From Opimibacter sp041746735 (lineage in GTDB: Bacteria > Bacteroidota > Bacteroidia > Chitinophagales > Saprospiraceae): a stretch of 64,000 nt of DNA. Below the pieces are notes generated by a model, which searched no databases, was not told where the DNA came from, and saw nothing but the letters and a program-made list of their open reading frames with translations. The position numbers and the translations under genes were made by a program. Positions 45,332-54,593 of this stretch are shown here, in pieces; the stretch's first letter is position 1; the number at the start of each line of letters is the position of its first letter. Location of the stretch: positions 1 to 64,000 of the forward strand of contig JBGTGP010000020.1 of NCBI GenBank assembly GCA_041746735.1. Direction: 5' to 3'.

Positions 45332-45982
45332 ATGAACCGGATATGGAATCTTATCGCGACTGAAGCCCGGATCGAACTTCGCGAAAGGTATGCGCTGACA
45401 GGTATACTATTATATGTTCTTTCAGCTTCTTTTATTGTATTCTCTATCTGGCGCCAGTTGCCCCCCAAAGAGTGGGGTCTTACGTTTTGGGTCATTTTTC
45501 TCTTTTGCTCCCTGATGGCCGTGCTCAAGACTTTTGGCAAGGAGAGTGAAGGGCGGTATTTCTATTACTATACCCTGTATCATCCTCTGGAACTCTTTAC
45601 TGCCAAGGTTTTCTACAATCTGGGACTCCTGTTGGTCATATTTTTCACCCTTTGGCTAGTCCTGTCCGTAATCGCCGGAAATCATTTTCTTCGGCCCGGC
45701 TGGTTCCTTGTCACAGGATGTATGGCTTGTATCGGACTCAGTTTCCTTTTGACCTTTATTTCGTCTATTGCCATCAAGACCCAGCAAAATGCATCCCTCA
45801 CCGCCATCATGGCGTTGCCTCTGATGATCCCGGTGTTGATCAACATCCTCCAGTTGACGGCGTATGGATTGGGGACGACACCAGATGACAATCCCTGGAA
45901 TGAGATGATGTTGCTGACATCGATGATATCGCTGGTTTCGGGTATGGCACTATGGTTGTTTCCGTATCTTTGGCGCTCCTGA
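45332..45982 (+). CDS. ccmB: Heme exporter protein CcmB
   Basis: Membrane subunit of the CcmABCD heme-handling ABC complex of cytochrome c maturation system I. 216 residues with six hydrophobic segments and an N-terminal cytoplasmic stretch (IATEARIELRERYAL). The ATPase CcmA is not adjacent. It overlaps ccmC by one base (TGATG), so translation is coupled. Confidence 0.9.
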   Translation: MNRIWNLIATEARIELRERYALTGILLYVLSASFIVFSIWRQLPPKEWGLTFWVIFLFCSLMAVLKTFGKESEGRYFYYYTLYHPLELFTAKVFYNLGLLLVIFFTLWLVLSVIAGNHFLRPGWFLVTGCMACIGLSFLLTFISSIAIKTQQNASLTAIMALPLMIPVLINILQLTAYGLGTTPDDNPWNEMMLLTSMISLVSGMALWLFPYLWRS

Positions 45983-47061
45983 TGCTGAGCGCAACTGATC
46001 GTCCAACTACTTTTCGACTGGCAGTCTGGAAATGGGGAGCCATTGTCCTTCTGTTATATGTCTTTATAGCCGGTTGGATCGTGCCACTCCATCCTGGAAT
46101 CATCCAGGTAAACCCCGGGACTGCCAGTGCGGGTGACACCGTTACACTGGAAGTCAAGGGTTACAATACATCATTTCTGCGTGACACCTCACAACTGAGT
46201 GCTTGGCTTAGGTTGTCCGGAGATACGGTTCTCAAAGCCGGGCATATCCGAGTTTTTGATGACCGCCAGTTAAAGGCCCGCTTTTATATACCAGCAGCGT
46301 TCCCGTTTCGAAGTGAAGCCTATCCCCTTACGCTGATAGTGGTGAATGGTGCAGACGGGGCTAGTGTATTACCTAATGCTATTTTTGCTTCACCAGCCGT
46401 CCGTCACCAGCCGGAAGAAATGTCACTTTGGACGCAACACAAACTCCAGGGTATCCAGGTGAAAGCAGGTATACAGTATCCGTTCCGCAATATCCTTGCA
46501 GAAACAATACGCAATACCTATTTCCATGTACCGATGTGGTTTGCGATGATCCTGCTTTTTGGCGTCAGTGCCTTTTACAGTCTCCACTATTATCGTAAGG
46601 GGGACATGGATCTGGACCGGAAAAGTGTAGCTTTCATAAAAGTGGGGCTGATCTTTGGCTTACTCGGCCTGTTGACCGGTATGATCTGGGCAAAAAACAC
46701 CTGGAATGCCTATTGGAGTTGGGATGTAAAGCAAAATATGTCAGCTATTGCACTGCTGATCTATTCAGCCCTGATGGTGATGCGATCCTCAGTGGAAGAT
46801 GATTTGCAAAAAGCCCGACTTACAGCCGGGTACAATATGTTTGCTTTCGTTCTCCTGATTCCGTTGCTGTTTATCATCCCCAGGATGACGGACAGTTTAC
46901 ATCCCGGCAGTGGAGGTAATCCGGCCATGGGAGGCGAAGATTTGGATCATACGATGCGGTTGGTTTTCTATCCGGCCGTGGTTGGTTTTATCTTATTGGG
47001 GCTGTGGATCAGCCAGTTGGTATACCGTGTCGATAAGCTCAAAGGAAACACATGGAGTTGA
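45982..47061 (+). CDS. ccmC: CcmC/CcsA-type cytochrome c assembly protein with extra periplasmic domain
   Basis: A 359-residue heme-delivery membrane protein. The start at 45982 shares a base with the ccmB stop; an ATG 30 nt earlier is less likely. After the first transmembrane helix (about 16-36) lies a periplasmic Ig/IPT-like domain (about 40-135, with PGTASAGDTVTLEVKGYNT) that short CcmC proteins lack. The standard CcmC core follows: RNTYFHVPMWF, and the tryptophan-rich heme motif WAKNTWNAYWSWDVKQ. Two heme-ligand His are visible (YFHVP and DLDHTMR). Confidence 0.88.
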   Translation: MLSATDRPTTFRLAVWKWGAIVLLLYVFIAGWIVPLHPGIIQVNPGTASAGDTVTLEVKGYNTSFLRDTSQLSAWLRLSGDTVLKAGHIRVFDDRQLKARFYIPAAFPFRSEAYPLTLIVVNGADGASVLPNAIFASPAVRHQPEEMSLWTQHKLQGIQVKAGIQYPFRNILAETIRNTYFHVPMWFAMILLFGVSAFYSLHYYRKGDMDLDRKSVAFIKVGLIFGLLGLLTGMIWAKNTWNAYWSWDVKQNMSAIALLIYSALMVMRSSVEDDLQKARLTAGYNMFAFVLLIPLLFIIPRMTDSLHPGSGGNPAMGGEDLDHTMRLVFYPAVVGFILLGLWISQLVYRVDKLKGNTWS

Positions 47062-47099
47062 ATAAATCTTTTCATCTTTATGCGTGTTTTACCCGCAGC

Positions 47100-47312
47100 A
47101 TGAAACGTAAAAGCGTCATAATCGTTGCCTTGTTATTGGTCGTCCAGCAGATGTATGCTCAGGGCGCCACCGATCCTGATTTTATGCGGAGTACCGGTAA
47201 AATCTACGTGGTCGCAGGGGTGTGCATTGTGATCCTGCTCACCCTGCTGGTGTATCTGGTGTTGCTGGACCGTAAAATCAATAAATTAGAAAATCGCCGT
47301 CATAATGACTAA
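47100..47312 (+). CDS. CcmD family protein
   Basis: A 70-residue small membrane protein that would stabilise CcmC in the heme complex. A signal-like N-terminus (cleavage near MYAQ) and a single transmembrane helix (about 33-55) are followed by the charged tail LDRKINKLENRR, a typical Bacteroidota CcmD layout. The ATG at 47100 is preferred to 47052 because it opens the signal segment. It overlaps the dehydrogenase gene by 8 bp. Confidence 0.85.
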   Translation: MKRKSVIIVALLLVVQQMYAQGATDPDFMRSTGKIYVVAGVCIVILLTLLVYLVLLDRKINKLENRRHND

Positions 47313-48732
47313 TACTGGAAAAAAACATCTCAGTTTCTTTGAAAGTGTAAACCGGAATTTTGACCGGGCCTCCGATCACACGAATATTCCAAAAGGATTG
47401 CTAGAGCAAATCAAGGTATGCAATGCTGTGTATGAAATGACCTTTCCGGTGAAGATCGGTAATCAGTACCATGTTATTGAAGCCTTCCGGGTACAGCATA
47501 GCCACCACCGGTTACCCACCAAAGGGGGCATTCGTTTTAGTCACATGGTCAACCGCGATGAGGTGATGGCACTAGCGGCATTGATGAGTTATAAGTGCGC
47601 ACTTGTAGATGTGCCTTTTGGAGGAGCCAAAGGGGGAGTGAAAATCAGTCCGCGTAAGTATAATGAACAACAGCTTGAGAAAATCACACGACGGTATACC
47701 ACCGAGCTTATCCGTAAAAATTTTATCGGTCCCGGGTTGGATGTACCTGCACCGGACTATGGTACAGGCAGTCGGGAGATGGCCTGGATTTTGGACACCT
47801 ATCAAACATTTAATCACGGCGAGATAGATGCTGCCGCTTGTGTCACAGGTAAGCCTGAAAATCAAAGTGGTATTCGGGGAAGGACGGAAGCGACCGGCAG
47901 AGGGGTGTACTATGGTATTCGCCAGTTTTTATCGTATTCGGATGACTGTAAAGCCTTGGGTCTTCAACCGGGTATCGGGGGTAAGACCATGGTCATTCAG
48001 GGCTTGGGGAATGTAGGCTCGTACTCAGGTTCTATCTCCCAGGAGGAAGGTGGAGCCTTGATCATCGGTGTATCCGAGATCGAGGGCACCATTTACAATG
48101 AGAAGGGCATTAATATTGAAAAGCTCCTGAAGTACCGAAAGGAGAAAGGATCCATTATCGGTTTCCCCGGCACGAAAGCGCTTCCTGACCGGAATGATTG
48201 GGTTGCCATCGAATGTGATATACTGGTACCCGCTGCTCTGGAAAATCAGATCACCACAGAAAACGCGAAGAGGGTAAGGGCCAAGATTATTGCTGAAGCC
48301 GCCAATGGTCCGGTAACGTCTGAAGCAGCAGATGTCCTACGAAAAAAAGGAATTATCGTGCTTCCGGATATGTATCTCAATGCCGGTGGCGTAACCGTAT
48401 CCTATTTTGAGTGGTTAAAAAATCTTTCGCACATGCGGTTTGGCCGGATGGAAAAGCGATATACCCAAAACTCACTGACGAATCTCGTATCCACAGTAGA
48501 ACGGCTCACCGGTGCTACAATAGGCAGCCGGGAGAAAATAGCTTTGACACACGGAGCAGATGAAATTGATCTGGTACGCTCAGGCCTCGAGGATACAATG
48601 GTGAATGCTTACGACGAAATCCGCGATACGTTTAAGCGGAAGAAAGGTCTTGAGGATCTCCGTTCCGCCGCATTTGTGGTGGCGCTCAACAAAATCGCGG
48701 GCGATTATATTCGACTGGGCATATTCCCATAA
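47305..48732 (+). CDS. Glutamate/leucine-type amino acid dehydrogenase
   Basis: A 475-residue Glu/Leu/Phe/Val dehydrogenase that interconverts an amino acid and a 2-oxo acid with NAD(P)H and ammonia. The substrate site KGGIRFS and the catalytic GGAKGGVK (about 110-117) are present, as is the Rossmann segment VIQGLGNVGSYSG (about 230-242). Glutamate is the most likely substrate, given GGAKGG and the length above 400. It overlaps ccmD by 8 bp and is followed 101 bp later by an Lrp-type regulator. Confidence 0.9.
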   Translation: MTNTGKKHLSFFESVNRNFDRASDHTNIPKGLLEQIKVCNAVYEMTFPVKIGNQYHVIEAFRVQHSHHRLPTKGGIRFSHMVNRDEVMALAALMSYKCALVDVPFGGAKGGVKISPRKYNEQQLEKITRRYTTELIRKNFIGPGLDVPAPDYGTGSREMAWILDTYQTFNHGEIDAAACVTGKPENQSGIRGRTEATGRGVYYGIRQFLSYSDDCKALGLQPGIGGKTMVIQGLGNVGSYSGSISQEEGGALIIGVSEIEGTIYNEKGINIEKLLKYRKEKGSIIGFPGTKALPDRNDWVAIECDILVPAALENQITTENAKRVRAKIIAEAANGPVTSEAADVLRKKGIIVLPDMYLNAGGVTVSYFEWLKNLSHMRFGRMEKRYTQNSLTNLVSTVERLTGATIGSREKIALTHGADEIDLVRSGLEDTMVNAYDEIRDTFKRKKGLEDLRSAAFVVALNKIAGDYIRLGIFP

Positions 48733-48749
48733 CAGGGGATAGTTAAACT

Positions 48750-48805
48750 CACCGTTACGTAAAGTGAGGGTGAACCTTTCAAGAAGATCGGTACACCGTA
48801 ACGTA
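48750..48805. promoter_or_regulatory. Paired 12-mer, possible Lrp-type operator
   Basis: CACCGTTACGTA (48750-48761) and CACCGTAACGTA (48794-48805) differ at one base and are 44 bp apart, about four helical turns. The first also contains the palindrome TTACGTAA. They lie between the dehydrogenase and the Lrp/AsnC gene, where an autoregulator would bind. Part of the first copy could also form a small hairpin (CTCAC/GTGAG). Confidence 0.45.
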
Positions 48806-48833
48806 TTTAAAAACTTGTCAATAATTTGTCATC

Positions 48834-49310
48834 ATGGTAGATGATCTCGATAAGATTGATTTTCATATCTTGAAAATACTTCAGGAGAACAGTAACATCA
48901 CCAATCTTAGCCTATCCAAGAAGATCGGTTTATCTCCTGCGCCTACACTTGAACGTGTAAAAAAACTGGAGAAGAACGGAGTGATCCGGAGTTATCATGC
49001 CGAGGTTGATCCTCTGGCGCTGGGCCTGACAGTCAAGACTTTTATCCTGGTCAATATTGGATGGCATAAACAAAATGCCTCAGAGAACTTCCTGGCAAAA
49101 GTCAATGAAATCGACGAAGTAGCAGAATGTAATATCATCACCGGAGATGGCGATTTTCTTTTGAAAGTCATCTGTAAGGATTTACAGGCGTACCAGAATT
49201 TGCTTTTCAATGTTCTCTCCCAAATTCCCGAAGTGGAACGTCTCAAAACACTCATGACCCTCTCCACCGTGAAGAACCGGAAGGTGCTACCGCTGGATTA
49301 TGATCTGTAG
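48834..49310 (+). CDS. Lrp/AsnC family transcriptional regulator
   Basis: A 158-residue feast/famine regulator. N-terminal winged HTH (about 5-60, with NLSLSKKIGLSPAPTLERVKKLEKNGVI) and a C-terminal RAM ligand-binding domain (about 70-150, with VAECNIITGDGDFLLKV). Its neighbour upstream is an amino acid dehydrogenase, a natural target for an amino acid-sensing regulator. Confidence 0.93.
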   Translation: MVDDLDKIDFHILKILQENSNITNLSLSKKIGLSPAPTLERVKKLEKNGVIRSYHAEVDPLALGLTVKTFILVNIGWHKQNASENFLAKVNEIDEVAECNIITGDGDFLLKVICKDLQAYQNLLFNVLSQIPEVERLKTLMTLSTVKNRKVLPLDYDL

Positions 49311-49340
49311 TTGTCCATCCTCGCTGATATCTGAATTTCG

Positions 49341-50126
49341 TTGAGTACTCCCTCTCTGCTATGGGCTCTAACTCCCCCCAAAGGCCAATCGTCCATGCTT
49401 TTTGGTACCATGCATATCCGGGATGACCGGGTGTATCAGTTTTGTCACACACTCTATCCTTTCATCCGGCAGTGTGACCGATATATCGGAGAAATGGATT
49501 TCAACTCAGCTGAACGTCCTGCATTTGTGCCCCGATACCATATGAAGTCACATTTCAGCGAGAAGGTCTATGCGAAAATGCAAAAACAATTGGGTCGTTC
49601 GTTTGGTATCAATGTTGCGACTTTGGACCATCTCCATCCGATGATGCTGTTGAGTGCTCTTTCACAGCGGATCCTCGCGTTGGATCATGCTGTTTCCCTG
49701 GATGAACATCTCTGGCAATATGCAGTTGAAAACGATATACCGTGTCTTGGATTGGAATCTATTCTGGAGCAGATGGAACTTTTACACAGCATCAATCCGG
49801 CACCCTTATACCAGCAATTACGGGCGATCAGTAAATGCCCTGCCAGACTTAGACGGTTTACTCACAAGGCATTGGATTATTATGTCAGCGGGGATATTCA
49901 CCGGTTATATCAGCTTACCCAGTCCTCCATGCGTGATCTACGAAAAAGTGTGATATACAGGCGCAATGAACATATGACACATCGGATTTTGAAGTTAGAT
50001 CAAGCCCAATCCAATTTTATCACCGTAGGTGCCGGACATCTGAGTGGTCCTGCTGGTTTGATCTCCAGGTTAAGGCGAGCAGGGTGGAAGGTACGTCCAG
50101 TCCGGTTTTTAAGTTCCAACGAATAA
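49341..50126 (+). CDS. TraB/GumN family protein
   Basis: A 261-residue protein of the TraB/GumN (tiki-like) family. LFGTMHIRD (about residues 20-28) is the GTxH motif, and VGAGHLSGPAGLISRLRRAGW near the C-terminus is the second family signature. It starts at a TTG (49341), as no ATG precedes the conserved GTMH motif in frame. No signal peptide is present, unlike many GumN proteins, so it may be cytoplasmic. Function in this phylum is unknown; some family members are suspected metalloproteases. Confidence 0.85.
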   Translation: MSTPSLLWALTPPKGQSSMLFGTMHIRDDRVYQFCHTLYPFIRQCDRYIGEMDFNSAERPAFVPRYHMKSHFSEKVYAKMQKQLGRSFGINVATLDHLHPMMLLSALSQRILALDHAVSLDEHLWQYAVENDIPCLGLESILEQMELLHSINPAPLYQQLRAISKCPARLRRFTHKALDYYVSGDIHRLYQLTQSSMRDLRKSVIYRRNEHMTHRILKLDQAQSNFITVGAGHLSGPAGLISRLRRAGWKVRPVRFLSSNE

Positions 50127-50171
50127 AAAATCTATAAGACCGACATATTTGAAAGGCTTTTTTGTAACAAG

Positions 50172-52550
50172 ATGTCGTTTCAAATGTTTCGACATTCTGT
50201 CATGAGGATACGTAGGCTCCGGAGTTTGATGCTTGTACTGGGACAACTTTGTGTTGCCCTGAGTATCGCCCAACCAAAATTTACGATCAGTGGGTACGTC
50301 AAGGATAGCCAGTCCGGTGAGACCTTGATCGGGGCAAATATATATCTGGAAAACCAACCCTCGACAGGTACAGTTACCAATACCTACGGCTTTTATTCCC
50401 TCACCCTTCAAGAGGGCTCGTATCGTTTGGTTTTCTCGTATTTAGGCTATCAGAGCCGGTTGGAGTCTGTTACACTCAGCCAATCCACACAGGTCAATGT
50501 GTCCCTGAGTTCGGGGCTGGCTATGCAGGAAGTGGTGGTCACAGCAAAAGCGGAAGAGGAGGATGATAATGTCCAAAGTACATCTATGGGGCGTGTAAGC
50601 CTGCCGGTAGACCAGATCAAAGTGCTCCCCGCCTTGCTGGGTGAGGTAGATGTCCTGAAGACGATCCAGTTGCTTCCGGGTGTATCATCTGCCGGAGAAG
50701 GCAGTGCCGGGTTTTATGTCCGGGGTGGCGGGGCGGATCAGAATCTGGTCCTGTTGGACGAGGCAGTGGTCTATAACAGTGGTCATTTTCTAGGGTTTTT
50801 CAGTGTGTTCAACGCAGATGCTATAAAAAATACGACCCTCATTAAAGGCGGAATCCCTGCCGTATACGGCGGCCGATTATCCTCAGTACTGGACATTCAG
50901 ATGAAGGAAGGAAATAACCAACAGTTCCAGAGTGAAGGAGGGATAGGACTCATTTCTTCAAGACTTACACTTGAAGGACCGATTGTAAAAGATAAAAGCA
51001 GTTTTCTGATCAGCGGACGCAGGACCTATGGATTCGACCTGGCCCAACCATTTATCAACAAGACCGATTTTGCAGGGACCAACTATTTTTTTTATGATGT
51101 CAATGCAAAAGTGAACTACCAGTTTTCACAAAAGGACCGAGTATATCTCAGTGGTTATTTTGGGCGTGATGTTCTCAATTTTGAACAGCGTGACCGGGAT
51201 TTCCGGTTCAGGTTACCCTATGGAAATGCAACCGCGACGCTTCGCTGGAATCACCTTTTCAATGACAAACTCTTTTTCAACCTGTCGGCCATCTATAATG
51301 ACTATCAGTTCCGTGCGGGGTTTGATCAGGAGGAATTTAAATTCAGTATCTATTCCGGTGTGCGGGATTTCAATATGAAACTGGACTTTGATTACTTCCC
51401 GTCCAATGATCATCAGATCAAGACCGGGATTCATGGAACTCATCATAAACTAACACCCAACATCATTTCAGGCAGTGCAGGGGATGTTGAATTTGAATCA
51501 ACGACCACACCTAAGTATGCCAATGAGTTTGCTGTCTATATACAAGATGACTGGAGGATCAGCCCTCGTTTCCGGGTCAATCTGGGCTTGAGAGGCACTT
51601 TGTTTCAGCAAACAGGACCGTATACATCTAAACATACCGGTGAGTCCTTCAGCGGCGGGGAGGTGGTCCAAACGTACAGTTCGTTGGAGCCCAGATTATT
51701 TATGAATACCAGTCTTACCGAACAGTCATCTATCAAAGCTGGAGTGACTGCCACCACACAGTATCTTCATTTGGTGAGCAACAGTTCATCAACACTTCCG
51801 GCGGATGTATGGGTACCCAGTACTGAAGTGGTAAAGCCTCAACGTGGTTGGCAATACGCGGCCGGTTATTTTCAGAATTTCAGAAGCAATACTTATGAAG
51901 CATCTGTTGAAGTGTATTATAAATCTCTCCGGGATCAGATTGATTACCGTGAAAGTTTTGTGGACAACAGCGTTGACCAGGTTGAGGATGAGTTTGTATT
52001 CGGGAAGGGTCGAGCGTATGGCCTGGAGTTATTCGTTAGGAAGAATAAGGGAGCGTTGAACGGATGGCTAGGTTATACCCTCAGCCGGACGGAGCGATCC
52101 TTTCCGGATATCGAAAACGGAAGAATCTATCCCGCCACGTATGACCGAACACATGACCTGAGTCTGGTGTCGAATTATAATATCAGCCCCCGAATCACCA
52201 CGGGAGTTGTTTTTATTTATGCCACCGGCAGAACGTATACGTCGTTGGAGAGGCTCTACCTGATAGAAGGTCAATTGCAGACGGATTACGGTCCACGCAA
52301 CAGCCAGCGACTTGAACCCTATCACCGGATGGATGTTTCGGTTACATTGTGGCCTAAGAAGAAGGAAATTCGAAAATTCAATTCTCACTGGGTGTTTTCA
52401 CTTTACAATTTGTACAACAGGAAGAATACCTTCTTTCTATATACGGACTATGAAACAGACCTTACACAAGGCACAGCATCCGCTAAAGCGTACAAGGTCA
52501 CCATCTTTCCGGTACTCCCATCGGTCACCTGGAATTTTAAATGGCGATGA
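50172..52550 (+). CDS. TonB-dependent receptor with carboxypeptidase-like N-terminal domain
   Basis: A 792-residue outer membrane transporter. A signal peptide (cleavage near SIAQ) is followed by a CarboxypepD_reg-like domain (about 36-115), a plug (about 135-240, GFYVRGGGADQNLVLLDEAVVY) and a barrel ending VTWNFKWR. Several ATGs could start it: 50172, 50184 or 50202; the last gives a conventional signal peptide. A CATATTTG box (50144-50151) lies about 20 nt upstream of the first. It overlaps the DUF4249 lipoprotein gene, its usual partner. Confidence 0.93.
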   Translation: MSFQMFRHSVMRIRRLRSLMLVLGQLCVALSIAQPKFTISGYVKDSQSGETLIGANIYLENQPSTGTVTNTYGFYSLTLQEGSYRLVFSYLGYQSRLESVTLSQSTQVNVSLSSGLAMQEVVVTAKAEEEDDNVQSTSMGRVSLPVDQIKVLPALLGEVDVLKTIQLLPGVSSAGEGSAGFYVRGGGADQNLVLLDEAVVYNSGHFLGFFSVFNADAIKNTTLIKGGIPAVYGGRLSSVLDIQMKEGNNQQFQSEGGIGLISSRLTLEGPIVKDKSSFLISGRRTYGFDLAQPFINKTDFAGTNYFFYDVNAKVNYQFSQKDRVYLSGYFGRDVLNFEQRDRDFRFRLPYGNATATLRWNHLFNDKLFFNLSAIYNDYQFRAGFDQEEFKFSIYSGVRDFNMKLDFDYFPSNDHQIKTGIHGTHHKLTPNIISGSAGDVEFESTTTPKYANEFAVYIQDDWRISPRFRVNLGLRGTLFQQTGPYTSKHTGESFSGGEVVQTYSSLEPRLFMNTSLTEQSSIKAGVTATTQYLHLVSNSSSTLPADVWVPSTEVVKPQRGWQYAAGYFQNFRSNTYEASVEVYYKSLRDQIDYRESFVDNSVDQVEDEFVFGKGRAYGLELFVRKNKGALNGWLGYTLSRTERSFPDIENGRIYPATYDRTHDLSLVSNYNISPRITTGVVFIYATGRTYTSLERLYLIEGQLQTDYGPRNSQRLEPYHRMDVSVTLWPKKKEIRKFNSHWVFSLYNLYNRKNTFFLYTDYETDLTQGTASAKAYKVTIFPVLPSVTWNFKWR

Positions 52551-53482
52551 AACTCAACCTGCTGACGTTACTTCCGATCCTGCTCTTACTGATGCTTGCA
52601 TCCTGCGAACAGGAATACATTCCGATCAAATCCGGGGAGGGTCCAAAATATGTAGTCGAGGGATACCTGGAAGCCGGAGAAGCGCCTTTTCCCACGTATG
52701 TCATTCTCACACGAACGTTTGACTTTTTCAGCGAGATCGGGCCAGATCAATTCAATAGTTCATTTGTCCGGAATGCTGTAGTTATCGTTTCAGATGGTGA
52801 AGCAGATGTTGTTTTGCCTGAAGTATGTTTGTCCCAACTTGACCCGGCCATCCGCAAACTGGTAGCAGCTCAGTTTGGTTTAAACAGTGATACACTCAGC
52901 ATTGATTTTTGTGTGTATGTGGACCTCCTGGGGCTGGTGCAGCCGGAAGAGGGCCGCACGTATACGCTGAGGATAGAAGTAGATACCGATGTGATTACCG
53001 CCACAACCACGATACCTCCTCATGTGCGGATCGATAGTCTTCGGTTTTTGCCTCCACCGGGAAAACCCAATGATTCTCTTGCCCAATTGAAATGCTTTCT
53101 GGCAGATCCTCCCGGCGTTCGGAATTTTTACCGGTATTTCGGCTCGACAAACGGTGGACCCTATGAGAAGTCGTTTTCAACTGTCGAAGAAGACCTATTT
53201 TTTGACGGTAAAAGTTTTGACTTTCAGCTATTTAATCCGGCCACCACCAATGGGAATGCTGATCCGGATCAATTTGGATTGTATTTTGTAGGCGATACGG
53301 TAACCATCAAGTGGTGTTCCATCGATGAGGCGCATTTTGATTTCTGGAATACGTTGGAATTCAGCAATGCCAATCAAGGTCCATTTGCAAGTTATACCCG
53401 ATTGCAATCCAATATCAATGGAGGTCTGGGTATCTGGGGTGGTTACAGTATTAGTTATTATACGCGGGTAGTAGCCTATTAG
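52547..53482 (+). CDS. DUF4249 family lipoprotein, partner of the TonB receptor
   Basis: A predicted 311-residue lipoprotein (LASC, Cys about residue 20) whose layout fits the DUF4249 family found next to TonB receptors of this type in Bacteroidota. Typical features are the strand KYVVEGYLEAGEAP after the lipid anchor and a beta-rich body with WCSIDEAHFDFWN near the end. The ATG at 52547 overlaps the receptor stop (ATGA), so the two are translationally coupled; another ATG is 6 nt earlier. It probably sits on the outer membrane and helps substrate capture; the substrate is unknown. Confidence 0.88.
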   Translation: MKLNLLTLLPILLLLMLASCEQEYIPIKSGEGPKYVVEGYLEAGEAPFPTYVILTRTFDFFSEIGPDQFNSSFVRNAVVIVSDGEADVVLPEVCLSQLDPAIRKLVAAQFGLNSDTLSIDFCVYVDLLGLVQPEEGRTYTLRIEVDTDVITATTTIPPHVRIDSLRFLPPPGKPNDSLAQLKCFLADPPGVRNFYRYFGSTNGGPYEKSFSTVEEDLFFDGKSFDFQLFNPATTNGNADPDQFGLYFVGDTVTIKWCSIDEAHFDFWNTLEFSNANQGPFASYTRLQSNINGGLGIWGGYSISYYTRVVAY

Positions 53483-53487
53483 CCTTT

Positions 53488-54210
53488 ATGACGCAACAAC
53501 TCCTTGATCATCGATCACCAGGTGTGGAAATTCGACACCATGCCAAAGGAGCCGTTATATTAGGCGCCACCGGTCTCATCGGGAATTGTTGCCTGAGGCG
53601 GCTTTTAGTCCATCAGGCGTATGATAAAGTAATCTCGATCGGTCGTAGCCCGATCAAAGCCAGTCACCCCAAGCTCATCCATTACGAGGTTGACCTTTCC
53701 TCCAGTGAACATTACAGGCATCTCATGCGTGGTGATGATTTGTTTATCTGCCTGGGTACCACGATGAAGAAAGCGGGTAGCCGTGAAGCTTTTTACGAAG
53801 TGGATCATGACCTCATATTTACGATTGCCAAGACTGGCTCACTTCAGAATATGAATCAGTTGATCTTTGTCTCTTCCGTTGGAGCTGACAGCGGATCGTT
53901 GATCTACTACTTGAAAGTGAAGGGTGAACTGGAGGATGATGTTCGTCGCCTGCCATATTGGAGTGTCCATATTATGAGGCCTTCTCTATTATTGGGCTTG
54001 CGGGATGAAAGCCGTCCGTTGGAGCGTCTAGCAGGGAACCTGAGCAAAGGACTACAGCGTTTTTCCGGCAGTATTATTGGCGATCTGGCACCCATCGTAG
54101 CGGACGATGTGGCCAAAGCGATGGTGCAGGCCGCTCAGAGTTTAAAGGAGGGAACACACATATATTACGGTACGGAGATCGTGCAATTGGCTAAACGATT
54201 TAATCCATAG
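53488..54210 (+). CDS. TIP30/HTATIP2-like NAD(P)-binding reductase family protein
   Basis: A 240-residue atypical short-chain reductase with the dinucleotide loop GATGLIG (about 27-33) and a C-terminal substrate part with RPSLLLG. FVSSVGAD and YLKVKGELE, where Tyr and Lys would be catalytic, match the HTATIP2 subgroup. The substrate is unknown. It starts 5 bp after the DUF4249 gene, so it is likely co-transcribed with the receptor pair. Confidence 0.82.
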   Translation: MTQQLLDHRSPGVEIRHHAKGAVILGATGLIGNCCLRRLLVHQAYDKVISIGRSPIKASHPKLIHYEVDLSSSEHYRHLMRGDDLFICLGTTMKKAGSREAFYEVDHDLIFTIAKTGSLQNMNQLIFVSSVGADSGSLIYYLKVKGELEDDVRRLPYWSVHIMRPSLLLGLRDESRPLERLAGNLSKGLQRFSGSIIGDLAPIVADDVAKAMVQAAQSLKEGTHIYYGTEIVQLAKRFNP

Positions 54211-54239
54211 GACGGTATCCTGTCCCCTGTATTAATTAG

Positions 54240-54247
54240 TAGTTTTG
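54240..54247 (+). promoter_or_regulatory. -7 box of gldC
   Basis: TAGTTTTG (perfect TAnnTTTG), then CCAA, then ATG at 54252. It predicts a leaderless gldC mRNA, independent of the preceding gene. Confidence 0.65.
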
Positions 54248-54251
54248 CCAA

Positions 54252-54593
54252 ATGTCACAATCAGAAATTATTATTCGCATAGAGCTGGATGCTCAGCGTG
54301 TGCCTGAAAGGATTGAATGGGAGGCTTCGGAGGCGCATCAATCCCATCCGGCTGAGAGCAAGTCCGTTTTCCTGGCATTATTGGATAAAGAAACACTGGA
54401 TACGTCTACCCTGTTTCTCTGGACGAAAGAATGTCAGGTTTCCGAAATGGATCGCAAAATCTTCTATGCCCTGTCTGCTTTGTCAGATGGGTATTACAAA
54501 TCTACCCAGCATACTGAATTGGCAAATGAGATGCGTCGTTTTGTTCAGTATTTTGGAGAGAAAACAGGGATCATCCCCTCAGAGCAGGGATAG
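54252..54593 (+). CDS. gldC: Gliding motility protein GldC
   Basis: A 113-residue protein of the GldC family, first found in Flavobacterium as needed for gliding; its biochemical role is unclear. Matching features are the opening SEIIIRIELDAQRVPERIEWEA, LFLWTKECQVSEMDRKIF, and the C-terminal helical segment ending FVQYFGEKTGI. No signal peptide; it is cytoplasmic. It is followed with no gap by the decarboxylase gene (stop at 54593, start at 54594). Confidence 0.88.
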   Translation: MSQSEIIIRIELDAQRVPERIEWEASEAHQSHPAESKSVFLALLDKETLDTSTLFLWTKECQVSEMDRKIFYALSALSDGYYKSTQHTELANEMRRFVQYFGEKTGIIPSEQG

